DNA of 64,000 nucleotides from Erythrocercus mccallii (lineage: Eukaryota > Chordata > Aves > Passeriformes > Dicruridae). The stretch is from NCBI GenBank assembly GCA_013397435.1, contig VZRG01002027.1, positions 62,001 through 126,000 of the forward strand, in the 5' to 3' direction. Below are positions 52,241 to 64,000 of this stretch, piece by piece (the stretch's first letter is position 1; the number at the start of each line of letters is the position of its first letter). A model generated the notes under the pieces. The model saw nothing but the letters and a program-made list of their open reading frames with translations, was not told where the DNA came from and searched no databases. A program made the position numbers and the translations under genes.

Positions 52241-52550
52241 CGAGAAAGACAGTAGCGCTTGATGAATTAAGTTGTCAACTTTGGCATCACCTGTGTACCT
52301 TGTCATGCCAATAAATTCATTGAAGCTGAACCTGCACCGTGAGTCACGAGTGAGAGAGTGCTGATGGAAGGAAGAAATAACAGCCCATTTAAAGACTCAG
52401 AGCAATTTATGAGTTACCTCAGGAGGGAAATGGTGACAATGGGGAAGGAGAAGTGCTGCCCCATCATGCTGGGCAGGGAAGCTTGTTTTGGATTCAAGCT
52501 GTCCACTCAGTAGTGCTGCAGACAGTAAAGCGATAGAGACAGAGACTGGT

Positions 52551-53286
52551 TCAAGAAAGAGAAAGGCGGTGGACAGGCTTGCTGGGGTCCAAGGGGAACA
52601 GGGCAGGCAAATGCCTTGGCGTATGTGCCTCAGGAAATCCTTTGAGGTGCTGAGGGAAGACGTTGAGAAGAAGAAGCCAGGTATCCCCCTGTGAAAGTAT
52701 ACAAAGGGTGTAGAGCACAGTCATCACCACAGCACTGAGGGAATGTGAAGGAAAGTGAAGGAAAGTGAAGGAAAGCAGAGCACAGCTCTGGCACAGAGGG
52801 GTGGCTGTGCTGGAAAGCCAGGAGGGACACAAGTTCTGTGCTGACTCTAAAGTCAGAAGCATGGCACTGAGATGCAAACAGCTTTGACGGGCTGTACCAG
52901 GGAAGTATCGCATCAAGGTGCTTTCCTGCACAGCTAAGGAGATCCTCACTAATTTTTTAAAGGATTCTGCATATGTCTTAAAAGAGGAGCTCACAGGCTC
53001 TTTCCATCCCCCAGAACTCCAGCCAAGTGTGCTGGATGTGACTGATGAATAGGAAAACCAATGGTACAATGCCCTCACCCAGGACATTTTTTCTCCTCCT
53101 GCAACTACAGCTTCCCAAACTGAACAGTATCTGACCCAACTGTTTGAGAAACGGATCTGCCTCTTTACTCCTTTCATCCAACTCACCATTTCCCATACAG
53201 GAGCTTTTGCAACCCTTGTGCTCACAGACGATGGTCAACTCCTAACAAAAACTCTCTTATCAGCCACTAAGAGTGGCAGAGGCTGA
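52551..53286. other. Unidentified block with long open frames on both strands
   Basis: The minus strand has the longest open frame in the window (224 codons, 52551-53225). The plus strand in 52888-53283 is open for 132 codons except for one TAG at 53050-53052. The plus frame reads like an amphipathic soluble peptide (AKEILTNFLKDSAYVLKEEL), but I cannot assign a family. No promoter, splice pattern or poly(A) signal supports a gene. Confidence 0.2.
52744..52775. repeat. Decamer tandem repeat, 3 copies
   Basis: TGAAGGAAAG is repeated three times without interruption in a purine-rich neighbourhood. Confidence 0.9.
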
Positions 53287-56200
53287 TTTCCAAAGCAACC
53301 TGAGACCTCCTGTGATCTCATTTGTAGCCATCCAAAGATGTTTACATTCATGTGACAAGACATGTTCACTGACCTATACAATGAGCTGATCTCAACCAAG
53401 CACCAGGCACAGCACCAGGAAAGAGAAGAACACCACCTGCTCTGAGATTCATTCTCCCATGGCCTCTGCTGCTGTGTGCTACACTGATGCCCCAAGCTTG
53501 CATGGAGGGGAGGGATGGAAGGAGAAAGAAAAAAACCCCTAGATTTGCCCCTCAGGAAGAAGTATTGGTGGTATTTCCTTCAATCAGGGAGAAATTCCCA
53601 CTCAGCCACACAAGTAGAAAAGCTAGTGTTTTCAGCCTGAGTGAAACATTGAGGATTTACAACTGTTCAGGGTATTTGGAAAGTTTGGATAGAAGTGTGT
53701 GTGCACATGCATAACATTTCACAAATTCCATGCAGAGGAAATAACACATATGGCATAGAAGTAACTTATGTGGATATCTGTGTGCATACATATAAAAACA
53801 TAAACATACTTAGAATGTGCATATGTTTATAGTTAGATGCATACTGATATATGCACATGTACAAACACTGCCATTTGTTCCTGAAACCCCCAGCCTCTTT
53901 GAAAGCTCTTGTTTGGCTGCTGTTTTGCAAGCAGCCAGGCAGCCACGACACAGCTGTCCGGACTGAGGTCCCCTGAGCTGTGTGGTGCAGCTCTGCTGGC
54001 TGCGTTCAATTTGACATCAAATGAGAGCAGGGATCTCGCTGAGCCAAGCTCCATTCTGATCTGACTGGTGCCCAGATCAGCTCAGCTGTACTGCCCTCGG
54101 GCTGTGGCACTGTATTAAAGTTGAGGGCAGCTTTAATCTGCTTCACCGTTTGCACAGTGGAAGCTCTGCTTGGCCTACTGGGAAATTACAAGCATGTCCC
54201 TCATTCAAGTAAAGTGGACATTTCTTTTCCAGGAGTTGTGATCTTTGTGTTCATGTAACTTAGTTTAAATGATCTAAGCTGGTGGCTTCCAATCATTCTC
54301 ATTCTAAGGGCATCTTGCAATTTCCTGGGGAAGGTACATGTACCGTACAGGGAATGTAACTCTCCTAACAATAGGTTTGGTTGTCATGAAGTTCACAGAC
54401 TTCCTGAGAGTTACAGACTATGATGGTCTGATGGATCTTCACTTACTATAGGGAAAAAGGAGAAAAGTCTCACAGTTCATAGTCTTCTTCTGTCAGGGGT
54501 ATTGAGTTGATTATTGCCCTCTTTAGCAACAGGAATAGAAACATGGAGCTGCAGACACAGGGACCTTTTGCCACATGTAAGGGCCTGTGATACACTTAAG
54601 TATCCCTGTCTCCTTGAAGGTTACAAGGACATCCTGCCCCACAAGAAATCACTTCTAACCACACACATGCCCCCACGGACATCATTGCTCCTGAAGGCAC
54701 CCCACTGACTCTCTGCATTGCCTAGACATCCCTCCCACAACAGGACAATGGGACACACACGTAAATCCCTGAATTCCAGGATGTCAGAGTATGACAACAT
54801 CTACACCATCAAGAGCGTCCTGGCAGCTGCATGCTGGCCCTGGTGGCAGTGATCACAGCTCTAGGAGGGCTGTGTTGTTTTTTAGAAAATCTAATTTGTA
54901 TACATGAGACCATGCAGAAGAAGAAGTACTATCCAAGAACATTCTCTTCCTCAAAAAGCCCTTTAAAACCAGTCATGACGAACTTGGTCCTGGAACTGCT
55001 GAGGATCCCAGGACACCTCAAAGGTGGCTTGCCTTTATCTGTGTCTAACTGAGCAACAGATAGTATTGTAAGGAAGTGTTTAGATCATGCTAGAGGCTAC
55101 AGAATAGAAGAATGACTTTTATTTGGAAAGACTGTTCAACAGAAGAGATACCAATTAATAAATAAATTAAAATAGGTGACATTCATTATGACATTTAAAT
55201 GACTTGATGTCAAGTGTTTGTTAAAATACCACGGTGGTCTGGAGGAAGGCAATCAAAGAAAAAGGGCTTAGAAAAGCAGTGAGTAATGGTGACCCAATCC
55301 ATTGAACTATTGACAAAACACAGGTGAGGAAATGTGCAGGACAAAAAAATCTCTACAAATCATCAGCTAATAGATTAAATGCATCTGAGTGCAAGATGGA
55401 AATTAACTGATCAATTCACTCAACAGCTGCTAATTATTTGTGACAAGGCAGGCAGACTCCAGAAGTCTATGGAGCTCAAAGGAAAACAGTGCTGCTAGAA
55501 AAATTTGAAGGCTGCCTCTTACCACTATGGGGTGTGACATTTGCCCCAGTGAGAGAACGTCACTGTCACTGAATAACATTTAACTCTGCAAATGTTTGAA
55601 GTCTGTATTTCAAAAGCACGGGAAAGCAAGGCTCTCTCTCACTGCTTTATAACAATTTGCAACATTAGGTATAAATATATGGTATGAAAATTAACATGCC
55701 AATCTAAACAAAATTAAATGTAACGCAACCATCAAACTGAAACCTTTTTTGCCTCATTGCAGTTAAACATTTTGACATTAGTGAAATGAAACTAGAAAGT
55801 TAAAATTATTTGTTGTGACACTCATTTGTCCACAAATTTTTTTGCATCCCCATGCTCCTGCAAAATGCTTTTATGCCAAAAGAACTGATCTTCTGATGGG
55901 TAGTAATCTCACATTTTCTGATCACTACTTTCACAATTTATTTTGAATTTTCATTAACAGTAATATTTTCCTGACCACTTCCATTTTGGCCTGCACCATT
56001 TAGGAAATGATCACAGAGATATTGACTACTTTTTCTCTCCCCTTAGGCTTACACTTTGCATATATTGATCCCTTGGGACTCCTTTAAAGTCATGTCTTTG
56101 GAGAGTCAGCAGATTGTAGGATATATAGGAAATAAATAAATACTAATGATGAATTAATTGATCACCAGGGAAAGATTAGTACCAAAGTGTGATTTTTCCT

Positions 56201-56639
56201 TGAATGAGATCAGAATGGGAACCTCACTGGTACTGTAGCACTGAGTTTTGAACATGCTTTTGGAGTAAGGATAAGTGCTAAGCACATATACTAGCAATTA
56301 AATTATTAATTCTAAGGTGAAAACCAGTGTGGCTTATAAACCTGGTGAAACTTCCAAATTAGGTATCACATGCCTGGCATTAAGACACAAGCAATGTCTT
56401 TTCTGCAGATGATGAGGCCTGAGCAAAGAGAGTCTTCCAGATTGATCACGCTAACAGTATTTATTATCTATCGTCAAACCTCAACTCTGTAACTTGTGGG
56501 GGTCCAGCATGTTCTATGCATGGCCTATGATATTATTTTTAGACTGTTTTTAAAATTCATGGTTGAAGGGAATTCAGAGGATGCAATGTTTAATACAGTG
56601 CTTCGTGAACTCCTGCTAGCAAATTTAATTCAATCTGTC

Positions 56640-57200
56640 TTGGGTTAGGAGCACTGTCACGGATTGGCAATTGCCTGAAGAACCATAAACAAGGGATAAT
56701 GACAAGGGGCAGGTAAGAGCAAAGGTGTAAGCACGTGTAAGTGAGGTGCTGTAGGAACCATGAGAGGTCTGCTTTCATTTAACATCTTCATTAATGAGGA
56801 GTAGCTTGCTAATGACTGGTGGATGATGCTCAACTGGGAGGTGCTGCAAACATCCATAAGGGCAGATAAACATAAAGGGGTACACTGACATTAGTCATAG
56901 GAGCAGAAAGAAAGTAATGGAACAAATTCATTATCTCTACAGAAGAAAAAACCCCAATCAAACAGCTCATAGTAAGGAAAGGTCACAGGGGTTGAAGAGA
57001 CCTGCTCATCTTTTTAGGCAGAATGAGTGTGCAGATTTGGATGAAATTTCTCAAAGCATTGAAGAATGTAAAACTGTGGGTTGTCCAAACTCAAGACAAG
57101 AAAAAATGGTAAAGCGTCCAGGCACTCTATTAACTACATGGAAATGTCATCTAAGGCCCAGTCTAGAATACATCTGTACTGGGGATGGCACATCAGCCCA
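56640..57200 (+). mobile_element. Very old CR1 ORF2 fragment
   Basis: TTTAACATCTTCATTAATGA, followed by GATGATGCTCAACTGGGAGG, matches the CR1 segment for the NIFINDL...ADDTKLG reverse-transcriptase region. Near 57150 a CTAAGGCCCAGTCTAGAATA segment resembles the following CR1 part. The intervening sequence is heavily decayed and limits are approximate. It derives from a more 5' part of ORF2 than the other copies here. Confidence 0.55.
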
Positions 57201-58134
57201 TATCTATCTTCACAGATGGGTTAAAATATATCAATTAAGTAATGCTTCAAGTATAATGTTTCCCTCATTTAAGAGAAAATAAGCCACACTGAAGAAAAGG
57301 GAAGGAGAACACTGAAATTCCAACATTTCAGGATGATTAATAATAATGCTGAAGATTAAAAGATGACAGAAAAATCCCTACAACCAAGACAAATGACATT
57401 GTAGAAAAATAAAGTTTCAGACAAAAAGATACCATGTGGTGCAAGAACAGTCCTCCTTAACGTTGCTAAGAATACATATTCAACAGCACAAGCTATTCTG
57501 CTGCAGCACCCAAAAGATGTGGAAACAAACAGGAGAGGCATTCCTCAGCTTGCTATATCTGAATGGACAATACAGCAGCCCTTGCACAACATCTCATTGC
57601 AATGTGAAAATCTGACTTGATCAAGGTTCATTCCAGACTATTCCACAATTTGGTGAAGTTTTCATCTGAGGCTGATCTATACCACTTGCTGTTAATCAGA
57701 GAAGAGTTTGGTATTTAACTCCCCAAGTAACCTGGAGCTGGAGTGTTCCCCCTGCACTCCTGACAGCGTGGCCAGAATTTGCTGTCCTTGCTGTAAATGC
57801 AGAAGGTCACAGGACTGCTTTTGAAGACATTAACTGCTCCATGGCTGTGAATCCTTGCAATTTTGCATTCCCATTACAAGACCGTGATACTTAAAAGACT
57901 ACCTTACCCCTTGTGGCAGCTGTGCTCCCTGACATTTAGTACTTGTATTTTCAAAAAAAAACTAAGAGAAGACAAACCAGAATGAGCAATCCAAAGAGAA
58001 TAACTTATCAGGAATAAAAAGAAATAAGTAATTTCATCTGTCCTTTCTTCCCATCACCTGTGGTCCATCTGTGCCTACTTCCAGCTCCTTAACTTAAGGT
58101 CCTTAAAGCTTAACTGGGCAAAAAAGAAGCAGAA

Positions 58135-58178
58135 AATGTATGTATGTTAAAAAATGTATGCTTATGTATGCTAAAAAA
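58135..58178. repeat. AT-rich imperfect repeat
   Basis: Two imperfect copies of an ATGTATG...TAAAAAA unit of roughly 20 bp. Confidence 0.7.
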
Positions 58179-58254
58179 TTCTGAATGAACGCAAGTGTCA
58201 AGGGACAGAGAAGACAAGGAAGTTATCAAAAATAGAATATTCTACTGATTACAG

Positions 58255-58345
58255 CAGTTCAGAACCAGGCCCTGCCACTCATTTGCTCTTATTCTGGGCA
58301 AGCTTCCATGTGCCTCAGCTCACTGGGAGTTGCAATCTTTTTTTG
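58255..58345 (+). mobile_element. MIR-like CORE-SINE fragment
   Basis: CAGAACCAGGCCCTGCCACT, then TTCTGGGCAAGC and CATGTGCCTCAGCTCACTGG follow the MIR order from tRNA-related head to core (CCTGCCACT, CTTGGGCAAG, TGTGCCTCAGTTTCC). Confidence 0.6.
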
Positions 58346-58794
58346 TACCACTCCCTTTTTATCAGGTCAATTTTAACTGTAGACTCTATAGAGCAGAGAC
58401 TTTCTCTCAGGCTTTGTTTGCAACCTTATACAGACTTACTAGAACCTGTGGTCAGTACACTAATTGTAATTGGAATAAGCAAGATGAAATTATGTTCCTT
58501 AGCCTGCACCACAAAAATGCCAAATGCAAAGTTAAAAAAGAATTTTTTTTAAGTAAATAAGGAACCTGAAGTATTAGCTCACTTGCAAAAGTATGGCTCT
58601 AACTCTGCATGGTGTTCATTGCAAAGTGGCAAAATCATATATTAAACCCTCACTAAAAAAAAATAAATGCAACTGGGCTTCAATAAAACATGGCAACTCA
58701 TCCTGAAATATATTTTTCCCTCAGAAAATTATATTAAGGATCCATAAAATAACATTATTTAAGATACGTTAGGATAGTTCCCTTTTGTAAAGTT

Positions 58795-58885
58795 GATGAG
58801 ATGAAGAAAGAAGAAGAAATGGAGCCCAGAGAATTTAAGAGACTTGCTGAAAACCACAAAGGACACAAGTGCTTTTGTCAGGAGG
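58795..58885 (-). mobile_element. Possible MIR-like fragment
   Basis: GATGAGATGAAGAAAGAAG, CCCAGAGAATTTAAGAGACT and TGCTGAAAACCACAAAGGAC follow the reverse complement of the MIR core with many substitutions. Confidence 0.4.
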
Positions 58886-59939
58886 CCTCATACTTTCAAT
58901 TTTGGGCTTAGATCCCAGGGTCACAGAGTCTGAGAAGAAGTACTTTTTGCACATTAAAAGTGTGACGCCATGAACCGAGTGCTTTAACACTCACAGAGAG
59001 TATCCAGTAACAAATTCAGAGCGTAACCCAAGGGGCCAGATTGAAGGCACATAAGCACTCCATAAGGCACCCAGGTGCACTAAGTGGACCGCTAGTTTTG
59101 ATACCTAAGGTTTTCTTCTTCTCAGGCTAGATTTCCAATTGAGCAGAACAGCTCTCCTGGTCCTGACAGGCAAACGTGCATTGTCCCCTTTTCTGTCGAC
59201 AGCAGAGGATAGGAGGAGGCGAGAAAGGTTCAGATGACTTCCTGGACAAAGGAGGTTTGTAGCTGCAGCCTGATGAACATCAGAGATAAGAGCAGCAACA
59301 GCAAATTGGCCCCAGTGGGAATGGCAGCAGCAATCTCTTCACCTAAAGGCAAGCCAGCAATTACGCTTGCAGTACCCAGCGTCTGTCCTCCCATCGCTGC
59401 CCCCATGCCCCTCACTCACAGACCACCAGGTATACCCAAGGCTACTACTCTGTTAAAAACAGCTTGAAAAAATTTTCCAGTCCTTTCTTTCTCCTGCTCT
59501 GTCTGAAGCCACAACTCTGAGCCTTATTGCACTGGATAACAAAATGGAGAAGAGCATTTGGGTAGAGAGGTGGGATAAGGAGTACAGCACATCAGCCATA
59601 GAGAACTGGGAGAAAGAAAGCTCAGACTCCCCATCCACAACTGACTTGTAGACAAGCAGTGGGCATTCCTGACATGCCGAGGTGCAGTTCAGCCACCCAA
59701 GATTTCTGACAGCATAAATCCAGCAGCAGTATCTGGGGAGCACTGTCCTCTCCAGGCAGCAGGACTGCAGAGTTCATTCACAAAGGGCTCTGTCCCAGCC
59801 TTCAAGCCAGCTCCAAGGCTGGCTCAATGCCTGTAGTGTCTCCCAGCACACAACAAGTTAACAATAAGATTCTCAAAATTCTCTGCATGCTGTGAACCTC
59901 CTCCCTGAGCTCCTTCTTTTGTCCCAGCTCCCTTCCTTA

Positions 59940-60060
59940 TTTTCCTGAGTCAGCATGGCTCATAGCACTCAGCTACAGGAAAAGGGCTTAATAGGATGGC
60001 TGGACAAAATTAAAGGGGCGTTATTAATTTGACAGGTGCTGCTGCCTGGTGTCATGTCCC
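59940..60060. promoter_or_regulatory. Candidate regulatory cluster
   Basis: CCTGAGTCAGCATGG contains an AP-1/MAF-type site (TGAGTCAGCA). About 75 bp later GTTATTAATTTGACAGGTGC combines a TAAT core, a TGACAG site and a CAGGTG E-box. Composition-based inference only. Confidence 0.25.
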
Positions 60061-60666
60061 AAGTTTGTCCTATAGCTGTGCTGATTATTTTCTCTCCTTG
60101 GATCAGGGACATTTCATTTATTAGCACTGAACTTCCCCCTCACTGCCTGCAGCCACTGCTGCTCTGATCTCCCCAATTCACTTTGCAATTAAATTTTGTC
60201 CTCTTGTGAAACAACTGTGCAGGAAAGGTCTTGTGTTTTGTTTTCTTTTTTTCCCCATTGACCAAGTTCTTCTTGGTCAAAACAGCCTCTGGAAATCCTA
60301 GCAGAATCCCAAACAGAGTAAAACTAGCTGGGAACAATATAATATGAAAAGGAGTCTAGAAGCTGTAGTTTTCTATACCTAAAATACTCATCTCAAAAGG
60401 GAAGAGGGACTGGGGACACTGGAGGCCACTAAGCCTTAGCTGTAGAGGCATAAATCTGATGGGACCATGGAGCTGCTGGAGATTTACATGAAGGTGGCTT
60501 GAAAGGAGACGCAAGAGCTTTCGTGTTGGAAAACCTTGAGATGAGGAGCATCAAAATCATCACATCATTCCCTTCCTGTGCTGATGGGCAGGAAGACTGG
60601 GAAGCATGATTGCTCCAATTTAGGTGATTTACTTTACTGTCACTGCTGTTAACACTCTCTGTGTGG

Positions 60667-60697
60667 TTTTTTTTTCTTTTTTTTTTTTTTTCCCCCA
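60667..60697. repeat. Poly(T) tract ending in C-run
   Basis: T-runs interrupted by a single C, then CCCCC followed by AGG. It resembles a strong splice-acceptor tract on the plus strand, but the gene is on the minus strand. Confidence 0.85.
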
Positions 60698-61204
60698 GGA
60701 GTCACATTAATATCTATAAAACTGCAAATTTAAATGAACTCTGCTCAGAATCTGTTTTTGCTCCATAAAGCTCCGCATGATTTTTTGTTTCCTCTCATCC
60801 CACTCTTCCTCTACATACAATTCCCCAGAAAGCTTCATGTCATAAACGATTCCTTTGCTCTTTCCCCTTTTGAAGCCAAATCTTCATGTCTCCCTTTTTT
60901 TTTTTTGCCTTCTTTTCTGCAGAAACAAATACCACCTTTCTCTGGACTACACACACCAACCCTTTCATTCATTCATTCCTTGGACTACCTGTTAGCACAT
61001 GTCAGTATGACATTTCTGGTTTTGTGGAACTGGACAACATTTCATAAGCCCTTGCTGTCTCACAAACTTTAATTAAATACAATCACTTTTCTCTAGGCTT
61101 CCTTGCCATTCCCTAAGTTCCCATTCTCTTTCCTATCACTGAATATGTCAGAGGCTGAAGATAGTTGAAACGATATTACTCTTTCCTAGGAATGAATGCT
61201 TTTT

Positions 61205-61340
61205 TCCAGGACTGAGCTGGCCTGCACTGATGCCAATTACACCAGCTTTTTTATGGCTTCATTAATGCTAGAGCCACTACAAAGCATAGCATTGAAATAG
61301 CTGGACTAGCCTTTTTAATTGCACAGAGGTACGGATCATC
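61205..61340. promoter_or_regulatory. Candidate conserved noncoding element
   Basis: GCCAATTACACCAG, TTTTTTATGGCTTC, CATTAATGCTAG and TTTTTAATTGCAC lie within about 130 bp of repeat-free sequence. TTTATGGC is a Hox/Cdx-type site and the others are TAAT cores. Function is inferred. Confidence 0.3.
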
Positions 61341-63755
61341 ATGCCTTTATGTACTTGAGATGTTTTTTCTGATCCTCCACTTCCCCAAGCAAGGGATAGC
61401 TCCCCAGGCTAGGCAGAACAGAATGAGGGAAAACTTGGGTAAAGCAGCTGGCGTAAGTTGCCTCTCTCTGGAGATCTCTATGTAAGAAGCTCAGAGCACT
61501 TTGGGCTGTTTTAAGCATGACAGCTGGTCAAGCAGCAAAGGTCAAGACAGCAAGGAAAAAAAGAGGAGGAGAGAGCTCAGCATGAAGGATTCGTGGAGCA
61601 TCACAGGATTTCTCTCCAGCACAGTGATCTGGCCATTCCCAAAAGGCAGGGGGTCAAACTCTGCTCTTAAACATAGCAGCATGAACAGTGTGAAGCTCCC
61701 TGACTGCTGCATATCACAATACTAAATAAGTGCTCAGGTGCTGCATTTGGAGACAAACCAAAGGAACAGAAGGGAAATGCTTTATGAACCAGTTGATCAC
61801 TGTTGATCTCTTAACAAGGGTAGGTAAGAAAAAAAATCTAGGGTGCCTGACATCAGCTGCCTGGGAGAAGATGAGGGCACCAAAGGGCTGAGAAGTTTCC
61901 CAAACTGGGGCGTATCCCTAAGGCACACGAATATGTGTCCTCCTGAGTTGGAAGGGTGCATGGGAAGCAGCTGTATCCTAGAAGCCACAGGAAATGATGC
62001 TGCTTCTTCAAGTCACTGGGGCTGCTGTAGATGAGTTTGGCCAACCATAAGAGAGGTCTGTGACGTGAGATATTGGGACAGAAAGCAGTGCTTGGAGCAG
62101 TGCTCAAAGAGAGTGAGTGAACTCTCACTACCATGGGCAATTCTCAGTATTGCCATGAGATGCAGCTCTCTCCCTCTCTTCCCTCTCTTCCCTATCTCCT
62201 TACTCTCAAGCTTGTCAGTGGGAAATAGCAAGGGGTTGTAGGTTGTAGGAACTCTTAATAAAGAGACTGTCTGACAAAGAGTGAATGGCATGGGGGCATC
62301 TCTTCGCTCTTGCACCTTGTCTAACTAACCTTCCAGCTTCCCTTCTCATCCCCATCTTGAGTTCACCTCCAATTATTGCCCCTCAGCCTTTAAAGCAAGA
62401 GAAGCACCAGGTTTCCCCCAGCTTTGAAGCAGAGCCCATAGGATGGGAAGAAGCTTTGGAAACAGATGAGCACTCTACCAGCCCTGATACCAGGTCTGGA
62501 GAAAACAACTGGGGCACTTGACACAGATGTGTTCTGCTGCTACTGTCCTGTATCCCCTCTGCCAACAATTTCACTCACCTTATTAACTATTCCCAACAGC
62601 TCCACTTTCTGTCTGCGTACTCGTTTGGGTAATTCTTGTTTCCTCCCATTTAGCGCATAGGAAAAAAGCATTAGCAACAGTCTTGGTTTTAAATGAACCC
62701 TATTAATGCTCAAATCTGCAAGGAACTGTGGGATAATTTTGATAAATGTGACTGGGAAGCCTGGCTGACAGAACCCAGTGCAACGCTAGTGTGTGTTCAC
62801 AGCCCATTGCTGCACGCACAGAAGGGGACAAGAGGTGGGCGCAGCATGGGACTGGGGGTGAGCTAGGCAGGAGAGATAGCAGAGATAGGGGGTCTGTGCA
62901 ACAGGACAGCTACAGGGCTGTAGGATAGACTCCTCAAAAGATCTCAAGAGAAAAACAGTCTTAGTGATATGTGAATGGTGAGAGAAAAAGAAAAACAGGA
63001 TGCAGTTTGAAAAAAAGCAGACTGGAAAACCTAGAGAAAAATCATTTGAAACACAGACACTTAACTGTGGAGAGGGGAGAAGAAAGCCAGGAAACTGATA
63101 GCAAAATGGAGTTAAAGGTGACACAAAGCAGGAAATCAGACACAAGCTTGCAGAGAAATGAAAAAGGCTTGAGCGAGACCAAGTGTACGTAGGCCACAGT
63201 TCAGCAGAGCACACAAATTATTTGAAGGCACTTCCTTTGGTCGAGGTACTTACTTAAAGTAAATACTTCTGTGGTTCACTGATTGGCAACCTCATGCAGC
63301 AACATCTTACAAGAAATGTATTGAAAAAGGAGAGGTAGTAGGAAGCAGAAATGCACTCATGAGGTAGCAGCAGCTGAGATGAAGAATTACCTGTCTTAAA
63401 AACTATTTGATCTCAAAGAGGAAGGTGCAGCTAAAGGAAAGTGGTTGAAACGAGAAAGGAGTTCAGAAAAACTCTGTGAATATGTTAACTTCATGACTAT
63501 TCTTGACGGTATGTGTTTTTGGACATACCATCTCTAAAAAGGAATAGAGTCAGTCCACTGTTTATTTCTATAGGTGACTACAAGTCATGCACAAGGTAAA
63601 TTCAGCCTGGAAAGAGACTGCTGGGCATCCTCAAAAATGCAGCTTAGCCTCCAGAAACACACAGCAGCACCTGGAATATCCCACAGTCTTTGAAGAAGTA
63701 CAAGAATATACACACTGCTATTGAGATGCCTTCAAATTAATAATAGGAAAAAAGT

Positions 63756-63822
63756 GTGGGTTTTTTTTTTTTGTTTGGGGGTTTTGTTTGTGTGGGTTTT
63801 TTATTTATTTGTTTGTTTTAAC
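63756..63822. repeat. T/G low-complexity tract
   Basis: Poly(T) with GGG and GGGGG islands, then ATTTATTTG/TTTG words. Only three G-runs of three or more are present, so a stable intramolecular quadruplex is not supported. Confidence 0.8.
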
Positions 63823-64000
63823 TCTGTAAAATTATTAGTTCATACCCAGAAGTTTTTAGTTTTATGGAAATTAGATTTCTCTGGCCAGGAATATGCATTA
63901 CAGCTAGATCTGGTCTTCAAAAACTATGGCCAGCACCCAGAGTGGACTGATTCATCAATAGGTAGTCCGGATAGGACAGTGAATGCTGGGGAAGACAAGT

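Larger units (their letters stand above)
39658..64000 (-). other. LSAMP: LSAMP intron upstream of the exon (partial)
   Basis: This non-coding stretch precedes the exon in transcription direction and runs off the high-coordinate end. The expected upstream exon, encoding the Ig1 domain, was not found. It holds CR1 fragments on both strands, two MIR-like pieces, a long inverted repeat at 44 kb, a purine-rich block at 52.1 kb, and several homeodomain-site clusters. Confidence 0.8.

Noticed and set aside
60661..60706. Strong plus-strand splice-acceptor-like tract (poly-T then CCCCCAGG)
   Set aside because: The gene is transcribed from the minus strand and no convincing coding sequence follows. 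A low-complexity run explains it.
63756..63822. G-quadruplex or telomere-like tract
   Set aside because: Only three G-runs of three or more occur, separated by long T-runs, so the four-run requirement is not met.
1..64000. Bacterial-type features such as operons, CRISPR arrays or mobile-element integrases
   Set aside because: Composition, CR1 repeats and a spliced IgLON exon show vertebrate DNA. No repeated spacer arrays or long prokaryote-like coding frames are present.

Overview
The window looks like bird genomic DNA, almost all of it intronic. The evidence is scattered CR1 LINE fragments of avian type (3' ends with the GAATCACAGAAT / ATTCTATTATTCT signatures, plus readable CR1 ORF2 C-terminal peptide), a few very old MIR-like CORE-SINE pieces, and an overall low repeat load. 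I see no bacterial genes, CRISPR arrays, tRNA or rRNA genes.

The only confident protein-coding feature is one 126-nt exon on the minus strand (39532-39657). It encodes the first half of the second immunoglobulin domain of an IgLON cell-adhesion protein. The peptide fits LSAMP (limbic system-associated membrane protein) much better than its paralogues neurotrimin, OPCML or NEGR1. The exon has a canonical acceptor with a good branch-point match, a GTAAG donor, and symmetric phase 1-1 boundaries. The gene therefore reads right to left: 39658-64000 is the intron upstream of the exon and 1-39531 the intron downstream. I did not find the neighbouring LSAMP exons (Ig1 on the high side, second half of Ig2 on the low side), so both introns probably run beyond the window.

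Layout. 1-39531 is the downstream intron, with CR1 pieces near 2.5-2.8, 17.5, 19.5-20.0 and 35.3-35.8 kb, MIR-like pieces near 9.1, 12.7, 15.3, 15.9 and 20.2 kb, a C/T-rich block at 21.0-21.5 kb, and a retroposed-3'-end-like AATAAA/poly(A) stretch at 11.86-11.93 kb. 39532-39657 is the exon. 39658-64000 is the upstream intron, with CR1 pieces at 41.5-42.0, 48.9-49.6, 50.4 and 56.6-57.2 kb, MIR-like pieces at 58.3 and 58.8 kb, a striking inverted repeat at 44041-44084, and several homeodomain-site-rich blocks that may be conserved regulatory DNA.

The many short ORFs here (longest 224 codons) show no recognisable family and are best read as chance or antisense frames. I found no clear previously undescribed system. 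The most unusual local structure is the 17-bp-stem hairpin at 44041-44084. The AT-rich, TAAT-dense blocks are the best candidates for function outside the exon.
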